Translations under genes and position numbers: made by a program
Origin: Bacteroidales bacterium
GTDB lineage: Bacteria; Bacteroidota; Bacteroidia; Bacteroidales; UBA932
Reading direction: 5' to 3'
Assembly (NCBI GenBank): GCA_017651785.1
Contig: JAGCCD010000135.1
Location: 1 to 20,393, forward strand
Length of the DNA stretch: 20,393 bases
Shown here: positions 6,799 to 14,539 of the stretch, one piece after another
Layout: each line of letters starts with the position of its first letter
Position numbering within the stretch: the stretch's first letter is position 1
The notes under the pieces: model-generated
Told to the model about the DNA's origin: nothing
Databases searched by the model: none
Seen by the model: the letters and a program-made list of their open reading frames with translations, nothing else

Positions 6799-8025
6799 AT
6801 GCCCAAGACAGAACAGCTTCTTCACCGCATCGACGAACTCCAAAGGGAGACCGGCATTCCCCGCACCATCTTCGCGGCCTGTCCCAACTCCCCCACCGTC
6901 ATCCGTGCGTCCCTTCGCGCCGCAAAGCGCAACAACGCCCCCATCTATTTCGCGGCCACCCTCAACCAGATAGACTGCGACGGCGGATACACCGGCATGA
7001 CCCAGGAAGCCTTCACCCGCACCGTCCGCTTTGAGACTGAGAGGGTAAACTTCACAGGTCCCGTAATCGTCGCCATAGATCACGGCGGCCCCTGGCTCAA
7101 AGACCGCCAGCGCACGGAGAAATGGAGCGTCGAAGACGCAATGAACGGCGTCAAGAAGTCATTCGAGGCCGCAGTCCTCGCAGGATACGACCTCATCCAC
7201 GTAGACCCCACGGTAGACATCAACGTTCCCAAGGGCGAAATAATAGACATACACCTGGTTGCCGCGCGCACGGTGGAGCTCATCGCGCACACGGAGAAAT
7301 TCAGGAAAGAGAAAGGGCTCCCCGCCATTTCCTACGAAGTGGGCACCGAGGAAGTCCACGGAGGTTTGGCAGACGAGACAACATTCGATACATTCATTTC
7401 CGATCTGCAAAAAGGGTTAATTGGTGCAGGGCTCCCGGACGTCTGGCCGTGTTTCATTGTCGGCAAGGTTGGTACCGACCTGGACACCACCATCTTTGAT
7501 GGCGAAGTGGCTAAACGCCTAACGGCGAGAGTCCGTCCTCTGGGAAGCTACATCAAAGGTCATTACACCGATGATGTAGCTAATCCCGAGGAGTATCCCC
7601 TCTGCGGTATGGGCGCCGCAAACGTAGGCCCCGAGTTCACAATGAGCGAATACAGGGCCCTGTGCGAGCTCGAGCAGCTGGAGAAGAAACTTGAGGCCGA
7701 AGGAAAGGTCGCAGTCCTCTCCAACATGAGGGAAACCCTTCTCAAGGAAGTACACGATTCCCACCGCTGGGAAAAGTGGCTCCACGAGGACGAACTGGGC
7801 AAAGACCTTGGCGAGCTCACCCCCGACCGCCAGGACTGGATAGTCGCCACCTGCTGCCGCTACATCTGGCAGCAGCCCGCTACGCTTGCGGCCCGCGGCT
7901 TCCTGTACTCCAACCTTGAGCGCCTCGGATACGACCCCGAGGAAGTGGTCCTCGGACGCATAGAACGTGATATGGACAAGTACTTCCGCGCATTCAACCT
8001 CATAGGACTGAACGATTTGCTATAA
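6799..8025 (+). CDS. GatZ/KbaZ-family protein (tagatose-bisphosphate aldolase subunit or tagatose-6-P 4-epimerase)
   Basis: Starting 4 bp after the agaS stop, this 408-residue protein shows the family landmarks: NQIDCDGGYTGMT (56-68), DHGGP (94-98), a VDPTVD segment (135-140), GTEEVHGG (182-189), GHYTDD (254-259) and NVGPEF (275-280). In E. coli, GatZ/KbaZ are non-catalytic partners that stabilise the class II aldolases GatY/KbaY. It is divergent from recalled E. coli GatZ: DHGGP replaces DHLGP, and GHYTDD replaces an AHSTDY motif. No GatY/KbaY gene is visible. A GatZ/KbaZ-like enzyme of Agrobacterium is described as a stand-alone D-tagatose-6-phosphate 4-epimerase (EC 5.1.3.40), which here would turn the AgaS product directly into fructose-6-phosphate. 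Family is sure; the exact reaction is open. Confidence 0.88.
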   Translation: MPKTEQLLHRIDELQRETGIPRTIFAACPNSPTVIRASLRAAKRNNAPIYFAATLNQIDCDGGYTGMTQEAFTRTVRFETERVNFTGPVIVAIDHGGPWLKDRQRTEKWSVEDAMNGVKKSFEAAVLAGYDLIHVDPTVDINVPKGEIIDIHLVAARTVELIAHTEKFRKEKGLPAISYEVGTEEVHGGLADETTFDTFISDLQKGLIGAGLPDVWPCFIVGKVGTDLDTTIFDGEVAKRLTARVRPLGSYIKGHYTDDVANPEEYPLCGMGAANVGPEFTMSEYRALCELEQLEKKLEAEGKVAVLSNMRETLLKEVHDSHRWEKWLHEDELGKDLGELTPDRQDWIVATCCRYIWQQPATLAARGFLYSNLERLGYDPEEVVLGRIERDMDKYFRAFNLIGLNDLL

Positions 8026-8054
8026 TTATTCACCAATCATAACCAACAAAACAA

Positions 8055-11000
8055 ATGAAACTAACACCCATCCGCATCCTGACTGTGCTGGCAACCCTGG
8101 CACTTTCAGTGTCGGCGTTCGCCCAGACGCATTCCGTCTCCGGTAAAGTGCTTGACGCGGCTACCGGAGAGCCCGTCATCGGCGCCGGTGTAATCATCTC
8201 CTCTGGAGGTGGTACAGTGACCGACTACGACGGCAACTATGTCATCCAGGCTGGCGACGACGACGTTCTCACTTTCTCCAGCCTCGGTTACGTTTCTGCA
8301 ACCGAGAAAGTCGGAGCCCGCAACGTTATCAACGTTTCCCTCCAACCCGACACCCAGCAACTCGAAGAAGTGGTCGTCCTGGGTTTCACCACCCAGAAGA
8401 AAGCAGAGCTGACCAGCGCCGTCGTTTCAATGTCCGGCGAAAAGCTCACGGACGTAACCACTCCCGACGTAGGTAATATGCTTCAGGGCAAGGTAGCCGG
8501 CGTCGTTGTGATGAACTCATCCGGACAGCCCGGTGCTGGCGCCGACATCCGCATCCGCGGTACCGGTTCCATCAATGCGGGCGCAGGCCCCCTCTATGTC
8601 GTCGACGGCGTAGCTGGCGGTGCTTTCAACCCGAACGACATCGAGACCCTGACCGTCCTGAAGGATGCTTCCGCCACCGCCCTGTACGGTGCTGCGGCAT
8701 CCGGCGGCGTCATAGTCATCACCACCAAGAGCGCCAACTCGGACAAGGCCACGATAGACTTCAAGGCAAGTGCCGGCATAAAGAAGGCGCTCACCGGCCG
8801 TTTCAGCCCTATGGACTCCTACGAGCTGTACGATTTCTTCTCCAGCATTTACAGCAAGTCAAAGATGGGTGGAAACGCACCCGCATACGACGACCTTGCA
8901 AACCAGAACTTCAACTGGGTAGACAACGCCTTCCGTATCGGTGTCGTTCAGAATTACTACGCATCCGTTTCCGGCAAGGCCGGTAAAGTCGGTTACTACG
9001 TGAGCCTGGACCACTACAACGAGCAGGGTTCCCTCATCAATTCCGGCTACAAGCGCAATGCAGCACGCGTGAACATTTCAGCGCCCATCACCGACCGCCT
9101 GAACATGAACGTCCGCGTGAACTATCAGAAAGACTTTTCCGATGCCGGCAAGTGGCGCACCCGTGAAGGCTGCTATGTCATGCTCCCCTTCGACGTCCCC
9201 TACGTGAAGGATGCAGACGGCAACTACACCAAGGATCCTCTCCTCGTGAGCTCCAGCAAGCGCTCCGACGGTGGCAAATGGTATTCCGCCATCACCTACA
9301 ACGTCTTCCACAACGAGCTTTACAACTACGAGAAGAGCCACGGCGAGAGCCTTGTAGGCGACCTCCAGCTCATCTGGAACGTTACAGACTGGCTCACCCT
9401 TACTTCCACCAACCGCTACGACAGCTCCAACTCTTATTCAGAGGGCTACTATGATCCCCGTACCGCAGAAGGCGCACCTGACGGAAGCCTCTACAACTCC
9501 GACGGAGAGTGGAACGGATGGGGCACCACCGACCTTGCAAAGTTCCATCACACATTCGGCGAGCACGACGTGAACGCCATCCTCGGATGGGAATACAGTG
9601 AAGGTTATTCACGCGACCTTACGGGCAGCGGTAACTCAATGCCTGCAGGCCAGAGGTCCCTCAACAATACCGTCAACTGGCAGACCGGCGGCAGCGATTA
9701 CCACACCAGGGCCTGGGCGCTCCTGAGCCAGGCTCAGTATTCCTACCTCGGCAAGTATATCGTCACCGCCTCCCTGCGTTACGACGAAAGCTACAAGTTC
9801 GGTCCCCTGAACCGTGGCGGTTTCTTCCCCGGCGCTTCAGCAGCATGGGTCATTTCCAACGAGAATTTCCTCCAGAACAACCCCACCATCACGTTCCTTA
9901 AGCTCCGTGCCGGCTACGGTAAGACCGGTAACGACAACATCCCTGCCTTCCAGTATCAGGACACCTTCTCCCTGACCGCGCAGTATAACAACGTCATTTC
10001 AGCATTCCTCGAGCGCCAGGCCAACTACAACCTCGGCTGGGAGGAAGCCTACATGGCCAGCCTCGGCCTTGACGCGACTTTTGCAAACAACTGGAACCTG
10101 ACCCTTGATGCATACCACACCATCAACTCCCGCCTGCTTCTCGACCGTCCCATGCCGCCGTCCTCCGGATTCTTCTCCGTCATGGACAATGTGGGCAAGG
10201 TCCGCAACATGGGCGTCGAGCTTGCAATCGACGGCAATATCATCAAGACCAAGGACTTCACCTGGAACGTCGGACTCAACCTCGGAGCCAACCAGAACAG
10301 GGTTCTCGAGCTTCCCGACCATCAGGACATCGTGATGGTCAAGTCAGAGGTCGCCCAGGTAATCCGCGAAGGACTCGACATTTACTCCTGGTATATGCCC
10401 AAGTGGATGGGAGTCGACGTAGAGTCAGGACGTCCCCTCTGGGAGCACATAGAATACGATGAAGAAGGCCACGAGATTGACAGGTACAACGTAGACACCT
10501 ACGGAGACGCCACGACCCAGGTGGTCGGCAGCGCATCTCCCTGGTTCAGCGGCGGTATTAACACCGGTGTCAACTGGAAGGGCTTCACCCTCAGCGTCAA
10601 CGGTAACTTCGTTGTGGGCAACAAGATTTACAACCGCACCCGCCAGGCTATCATGGATACCGACGGTGCAAAGGCAGGATACAACCAGCAGTCCTTCAAC
10701 AACGGACTCGGCTGGATCCGCTGGAAGAAAGGCGATCCCGACGGCACCAACGCCAAGGCAACCCACCCTCAGGCCATCAACGGCGGTAACAGCAGCGCCC
10801 ACGAACTGTCTTCCCGTTACCTCGAAGACGGCAGCTTCTTCCGCCTCAGGAACGTAACCCTTTCCTATGACCTGCCCCAGAGCTTGATCAATAAGGTTAA
10901 GATGGGCGGCGCCAGGGTCTACGTATCCGCCGACAACATCTGGACTTACTCCCGCTTCTCAGGCATGGACCCTGAAGTCAGCCTCGAAGGAGGAGCATGG

Positions 11001-11075
11001 TCCCTTGCTGGCCTGTTCTCCGACAACTACCCCGTCCCTCTGTCAGTAGTGATGGGTATCGACCTCAAATTCTAA
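8055..11075 (+). CDS. susC: SusC/RagA-type TonB-dependent outer-membrane transporter
   Basis: The 1006-residue protein begins with a Sec signal peptide cleaved near AFAQ (about residue 24). A carboxypeptidase-regulatory-like beta domain follows (about 27-97: SGKVLDAATGEPVIGAGV, DYDGNYVI, FSSLGY). A TonB-box-like stretch (EEVVVLGF, about 105-112) leads to the plug (about 115-225, with NMLQGKVAGVVV, IRIRGTGSI, PLYVVDG, VLKDASATALYG and GGVIVITTK). The rest is a 22-strand-type barrel ending in a terminal Phe (MGIDLKF), as the BAM complex recognises. It imports oligosaccharides across the outer membrane with its SusD lid. It lies 29 bp after the GatZ-like gene, with an A-rich leader and no own promoter seen, so the transporter appears co-transcribed with the cytoplasmic aga genes. 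Confidence 0.97.
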   Translation: MKLTPIRILTVLATLALSVSAFAQTHSVSGKVLDAATGEPVIGAGVIISSGGGTVTDYDGNYVIQAGDDDVLTFSSLGYVSATEKVGARNVINVSLQPDTQQLEEVVVLGFTTQKKAELTSAVVSMSGEKLTDVTTPDVGNMLQGKVAGVVVMNSSGQPGAGADIRIRGTGSINAGAGPLYVVDGVAGGAFNPNDIETLTVLKDASATALYGAAASGGVIVITTKSANSDKATIDFKASAGIKKALTGRFSPMDSYELYDFFSSIYSKSKMGGNAPAYDDLANQNFNWVDNAFRIGVVQNYYASVSGKAGKVGYYVSLDHYNEQGSLINSGYKRNAARVNISAPITDRLNMNVRVNYQKDFSDAGKWRTREGCYVMLPFDVPYVKDADGNYTKDPLLVSSSKRSDGGKWYSAITYNVFHNELYNYEKSHGESLVGDLQLIWNVTDWLTLTSTNRYDSSNSYSEGYYDPRTAEGAPDGSLYNSDGEWNGWGTTDLAKFHHTFGEHDVNAILGWEYSEGYSRDLTGSGNSMPAGQRSLNNTVNWQTGGSDYHTRAWALLSQAQYSYLGKYIVTASLRYDESYKFGPLNRGGFFPGASAAWVISNENFLQNNPTITFLKLRAGYGKTGNDNIPAFQYQDTFSLTAQYNNVISAFLERQANYNLGWEEAYMASLGLDATFANNWNLTLDAYHTINSRLLLDRPMPPSSGFFSVMDNVGKVRNMGVELAIDGNIIKTKDFTWNVGLNLGANQNRVLELPDHQDIVMVKSEVAQVIREGLDIYSWYMPKWMGVDVESGRPLWEHIEYDEEGHEIDRYNVDTYGDATTQVVGSASPWFSGGINTGVNWKGFTLSVNGNFVVGNKIYNRTRQAIMDTDGAKAGYNQQSFNNGLGWIRWKKGDPDGTNAKATHPQAINGGNSSAHELSSRYLEDGSFFRLRNVTLSYDLPQSLINKVKMGGARVYVSADNIWTYSRFSGMDPEVSLEGGAWSLAGLFSDNYPVPLSVVMGIDLKF

Positions 11076-11088
11076 AAAGACTACGGCA

Positions 11089-12873
11089 ATGAAAAAGATA
11101 TTTGCAATAGGTTTCGCACTTCTTATGCTTGCGTCCTGCAACATGGACTTCTATTCTTCGGATTCCATGACCTCGGCACAGCTTAAAGAGAATCCCGGAG
11201 CTGCGGTCTATACTACAGACGGTATCTACGCCTTATTCAAAGACCAGCTCATATACAAGGAGATCAACGACAACAGCAACACTTATGTCCGTCACCTTTT
11301 CCAGCTTGCTGAAACCAGAGGCGACAATGTCTGCATCTCCGGTCACTCCACAGACCCCTTCCTCGGACCCTACCGTTATGAGGACGTGGACTACACAAAG
11401 AACAAGACCTACATCTGGTGGATGGGTTACAAAATCATCTATGCGGCAAACTCCAATATCGATTCCATAGATCCCGAACAGAACGCAGAAAGTTCCCACC
11501 TGATGGGAGAGAATTACTTCTTCCGCGCAATGGTTCATTTCAACCTTGTTAACCTGTTCGCTATGCCTTACGTTCTTGGCAGGGACAATCCCGGCGTAGT
11601 CCTGCGCAACAGCATGGACTATACCAAGACCGAACGGGCCACCGTCGGAGAGTGCTATGATTCCATCGTCTCCGACCTCAAGGAGGCCATCAAGTATATG
11701 GACAAGGGCAAGAAGCGCGGCGACGCTTCCTACGTTTCCGCCACCGCTGCAAGGGCCCTCCTCGCCCGCGTGTATTTGAACATGGGTGACGAGCAGAGCC
11801 TTAAAGACTGCGTCGAGCTTTGCGACGAGCTCATCGCCAAGGCTCCGGCTTCCGTCAAGGCTCCTTACACCGTAGAAACCCTCCAGGAATATCCCAAGCA
11901 CACCTGGGACTCCAACGAGACCATCTGGTGCATCCACCACGTATATCCCGCCGACCTTCTTTCCGACAGCGCGACCATCGGTGCAATGTACTACAAGGAC
12001 GGACTTGAGCCCAACAATATCGGCTGGGGCGAATGGTACTGGAATGATGAACTCATCGAACTGTTCAACCACTTCCCCGACGACAGGCGCTTCAAGGCCT
12101 ACTTCACCTATGAGCCCACCGCCATCCTCAACAACGGCAAGAAGCTGATAAGCTTCCCTATGAAGGACGTAGCCGGCGACTTCTGCGTATCCGGTTACGC
12201 AAAGGGCGACAACGTGATCCTTAACTCAGACGGTTCCTATACCCTTAATATCGTCGATAAAGACGGGAAGGTCACTGACTCCTATGTCGCCAAGCCCGAG
12301 GTTGTCAACGGCTATACCCGCTATTACATCCACGAGAACCTTACCGGTGATGCGTCCTTCTGCGGAGGCAAAACCCCGGCTTACATCCGTGAGGATGTCG
12401 ACGAAGACAACGGTATCCGTGCTTCACTCTACGTGAGGTACTACAACACCAAGTTCAGCGGACAGGATGGACAGGCTACCTTCAGCTCCCCCGTCATGCT
12501 TCGCTGGGGCGAAGTATTCCTCAACAGGGCAGAGGCGCTCGCCCGCCTTGGCAAGGGCAGCGAGGCCCTTGAGGATGTGAACCTTATCCGCCACCGTGCA
12601 GGCCTTACGGGAGAAGCCGACTTCACCGCCGCCAATATGAAGTCCCGCGGCTATGATTCCGAACTTGACGTCGTTCTGGACGAGCGCCGCATGGAGCTCT
12701 GCTTCGAGGGAGACCGTATGTTCTCGTTGCTTCGCAACAAGAAGAACATCGACCGCCGCTATGTCGGTTACCATCCCTTCGAGGTGGTCAAATACGACGA
12801 TCCCCGCATAGCCCTGCTCATCTCCGGCGACGAGATCAATGCCTCGGGCATTCCTCAGAACCCTCAAAAGTAG
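11089..12873 (+). CDS. susD: SusD/RagB-type glycan-binding lipoprotein
   Basis: This 594-residue lipoprotein (lipobox MLASC, Cys17) starts 13 bp after susC. It shows SusD features: an N-terminal region with TPR-like helices, GENYFFRAMVHFNLVNLFAMPY (given by its ends, near 140-161), ARALLARVYLNMGD, a central variable glycan-binding portion, and the C-terminal block with MLRWGEVFLNRAEALARLG, LIRHRAGL and LDERRMELCFEGDRMF. SusD proteins cap the SusC barrel at the cell surface and bind the target glycan. Specificity cannot be read directly; the operon partners suggest GalNAc-containing oligosaccharides. Confidence 0.96.
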   Translation: MKKIFAIGFALLMLASCNMDFYSSDSMTSAQLKENPGAAVYTTDGIYALFKDQLIYKEINDNSNTYVRHLFQLAETRGDNVCISGHSTDPFLGPYRYEDVDYTKNKTYIWWMGYKIIYAANSNIDSIDPEQNAESSHLMGENYFFRAMVHFNLVNLFAMPYVLGRDNPGVVLRNSMDYTKTERATVGECYDSIVSDLKEAIKYMDKGKKRGDASYVSATAARALLARVYLNMGDEQSLKDCVELCDELIAKAPASVKAPYTVETLQEYPKHTWDSNETIWCIHHVYPADLLSDSATIGAMYYKDGLEPNNIGWGEWYWNDELIELFNHFPDDRRFKAYFTYEPTAILNNGKKLISFPMKDVAGDFCVSGYAKGDNVILNSDGSYTLNIVDKDGKVTDSYVAKPEVVNGYTRYYIHENLTGDASFCGGKTPAYIREDVDEDNGIRASLYVRYYNTKFSGQDGQATFSSPVMLRWGEVFLNRAEALARLGKGSEALEDVNLIRHRAGLTGEADFTAANMKSRGYDSELDVVLDERRMELCFEGDRMFSLLRNKKNIDRRYVGYHPFEVVKYDDPRIALLISGDEINASGIPQNPQK

Positions 12874-12880
12874 ATCGGGT

Positions 12881-14539
12881 ATGAAAAGACTTTTAGCCCT
12901 TTCGGCCCTGGCTGTCGTGTTCCTGCTCACAGGATGCAAGCCCGACAACCCGGAGCCCGGGCCTGGGCCCAAGCCTGCAGAACTCGCTGACCCGGAACTC
13001 TCCATCGACGGAGCTCCGGGCAGCGCCCTGGCGTCCGGTGCGTCTTTCAATCTTCGGATAACCTCCAAATCAGACGGTGCCGTAACCGTCAGCATTGACA
13101 AGCCTTCAGTAGCCGCTGCCGAGAAAGTAGGAGACCTTGAGTACAAGTTCTACACGGCCACGCCCAAGGACGAGACCGTAAAGATCGTCGTCTCACAGGA
13201 AAAGACCTCCGAGTATAAGGAAGCCACCGCTGAGGTATCCGTCAAGGTCACCGGATCCGGATCGGCCTCCCTTCCGGGACCCGACGATGAAATCGCCGGC
13301 ACGGCAGTGGAATTCGAAGAGGCCTCAGGCGAAGTCCTGAGTCCAGAGAGGGGCCTCTACACCGCTTATGAGTGCCACGGCAACTCACAGCCCATCTCCG
13401 GTGCCGACGTGAAGTCCAAGCGCCTGGGTGGGCACACCCTCTGGCTTATCGAGTTCTACCTGAAGGACTTCATGAACGGAAGCATCTCATCCGCATACCT
13501 CAAGAAAATCCAGCAGTGCTTCGACGCTATCCGGGAAGGCGGATGCAAGGCAATCGTCCGTTTCGCCTACCGTGTAGACCAGAGCACATCTGAACTTGAC
13601 CAGGAGCCGGAAGTAGACATCGTAATGAAGCACATCGAACAGGTGAAACCCATTCTCCAGAAAAACGAAGACGTGTTGTTCGTCCTTCAGGCCGGATTCA
13701 TAGGCACTTGGGGAGAATGGTACTACACCACGCATTTCTCATCGATGGCCAACCGAAAAAAGGTTACCGACGCCCTGCTTGACGCAGTTCCCGTATCCAG
13801 GCAGATAGAGCTTCGCACTCCCGCTTTCAAGAAGAAGATGTACGGCCTTGCCGTTAAGGATACCATAACCGCCGCCACGGCGCACGACGGTTCCATAGCC
13901 TCGCGCCTGGCAGGTCACAACGACTGCTTCGGCGCTTCGGAAAACGACCAGGGAACCTTTGACGGCGAGGGCGACCGCACTTTTTGGAAGGCAGATACCC
14001 GTTATACCATTATGGGCGGAGAGACATGCGCCCTGTCGGATTACTGCCTGTGCCCCAACACCCTGAAAGACCTTGTAGATTACCATTGGACCTATCTCCA
14101 CGACGGATACAACCGTGACGTACTGGCCCGCTGGCAGAAAGACGGATGCTTCGACGAGATCAAGAGCCGCCTTGGCTACCGCCTGGTACTCAAGGACGTA
14201 CACTACGATGCTATAGAGGCAGGCAAGAGCTGCACGGTAACCATCCGCCTGGAAAACAAGGGTTTTGCTGCTCCTATGAATCCGCGCGAGGCGTGGCTTG
14301 TATGGGTAACTCCCGACGGAAAGGAAGAAAGGACGATGCTTGGTGCAGACCCCCGCACCTGGCATTCCGGCTACAATGCAGTCGTTGCATCCTTCACTCC
14401 GTCCACTGCCAAGGGTTCGCTGTACCTGGATCTCCCGGATCCCCTTCTTTCCGACAATCCTTCCTACAGCATAGCACTTGCGAACAAGCAGGTATTCGAC
14501 TCAAAAACCGGACTCAACAAGTTATTCGACGTTAAATGA
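12881..14539 (+). CDS. DUF4874/DUF4832-type lipoprotein, putative TIM-barrel glycan-active protein
   Basis: I place the start at ATG 12881, 7 bp after the susD stop, because it opens directly on a lipoprotein signal (FLLTGC, Cys19). An in-frame ATG at 12839 would add 14 residues before the signal and overlap susD. The 552-residue product has a Pro-rich tether (20-33), an Ig-like beta domain (about 35-125), then a long domain starting at SPERGLYTAYE (154-164). That opening, plus FDAIREGGCKAIVRFAY, QAGFIGTWGEWYYT (near 270-283), HNDCFGASENDQGT and RYTIMGGETC, recalls the DUF4874 and DUF4832 pair. A C-terminal beta domain follows. Glu279 (GEW) and Glu381 (GGE) are spaced like the acid/base and nucleophile of clan GH-A barrels, which is inference. 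Its place directly after SusCD suggests a surface glycan-binding or cleaving role. Confidence 0.78.
   Translation: MKRLLALSALAVVFLLTGCKPDNPEPGPGPKPAELADPELSIDGAPGSALASGASFNLRITSKSDGAVTVSIDKPSVAAAEKVGDLEYKFYTATPKDETVKIVVSQEKTSEYKEATAEVSVKVTGSGSASLPGPDDEIAGTAVEFEEASGEVLSPERGLYTAYECHGNSQPISGADVKSKRLGGHTLWLIEFYLKDFMNGSISSAYLKKIQQCFDAIREGGCKAIVRFAYRVDQSTSELDQEPEVDIVMKHIEQVKPILQKNEDVLFVLQAGFIGTWGEWYYTTHFSSMANRKKVTDALLDAVPVSRQIELRTPAFKKKMYGLAVKDTITAATAHDGSIASRLAGHNDCFGASENDQGTFDGEGDRTFWKADTRYTIMGGETCALSDYCLCPNTLKDLVDYHWTYLHDGYNRDVLARWQKDGCFDEIKSRLGYRLVLKDVHYDAIEAGKSCTVTIRLENKGFAAPMNPREAWLVWVTPDGKEERTMLGADPRTWHSGYNAVVASFTPSTAKGSLYLDLPDPLLSDNPSYSIALANKQVFDSKTGLNKLFDVK

Noticed and set aside
11233..12072. 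279-codon open frame on the minus strand inside susD
   Set aside because: It is a codon-bias shadow of a well-supported SusD protein; it has no domain and no upstream promoter.
12839..12880. Upstream ATG for the DUF4874/DUF4832-type protein
   Set aside because: It would add 14 charged and polar residues ahead of a complete lipoprotein signal and overlap susD by 35 bp. The ATG at 12881 fits better.
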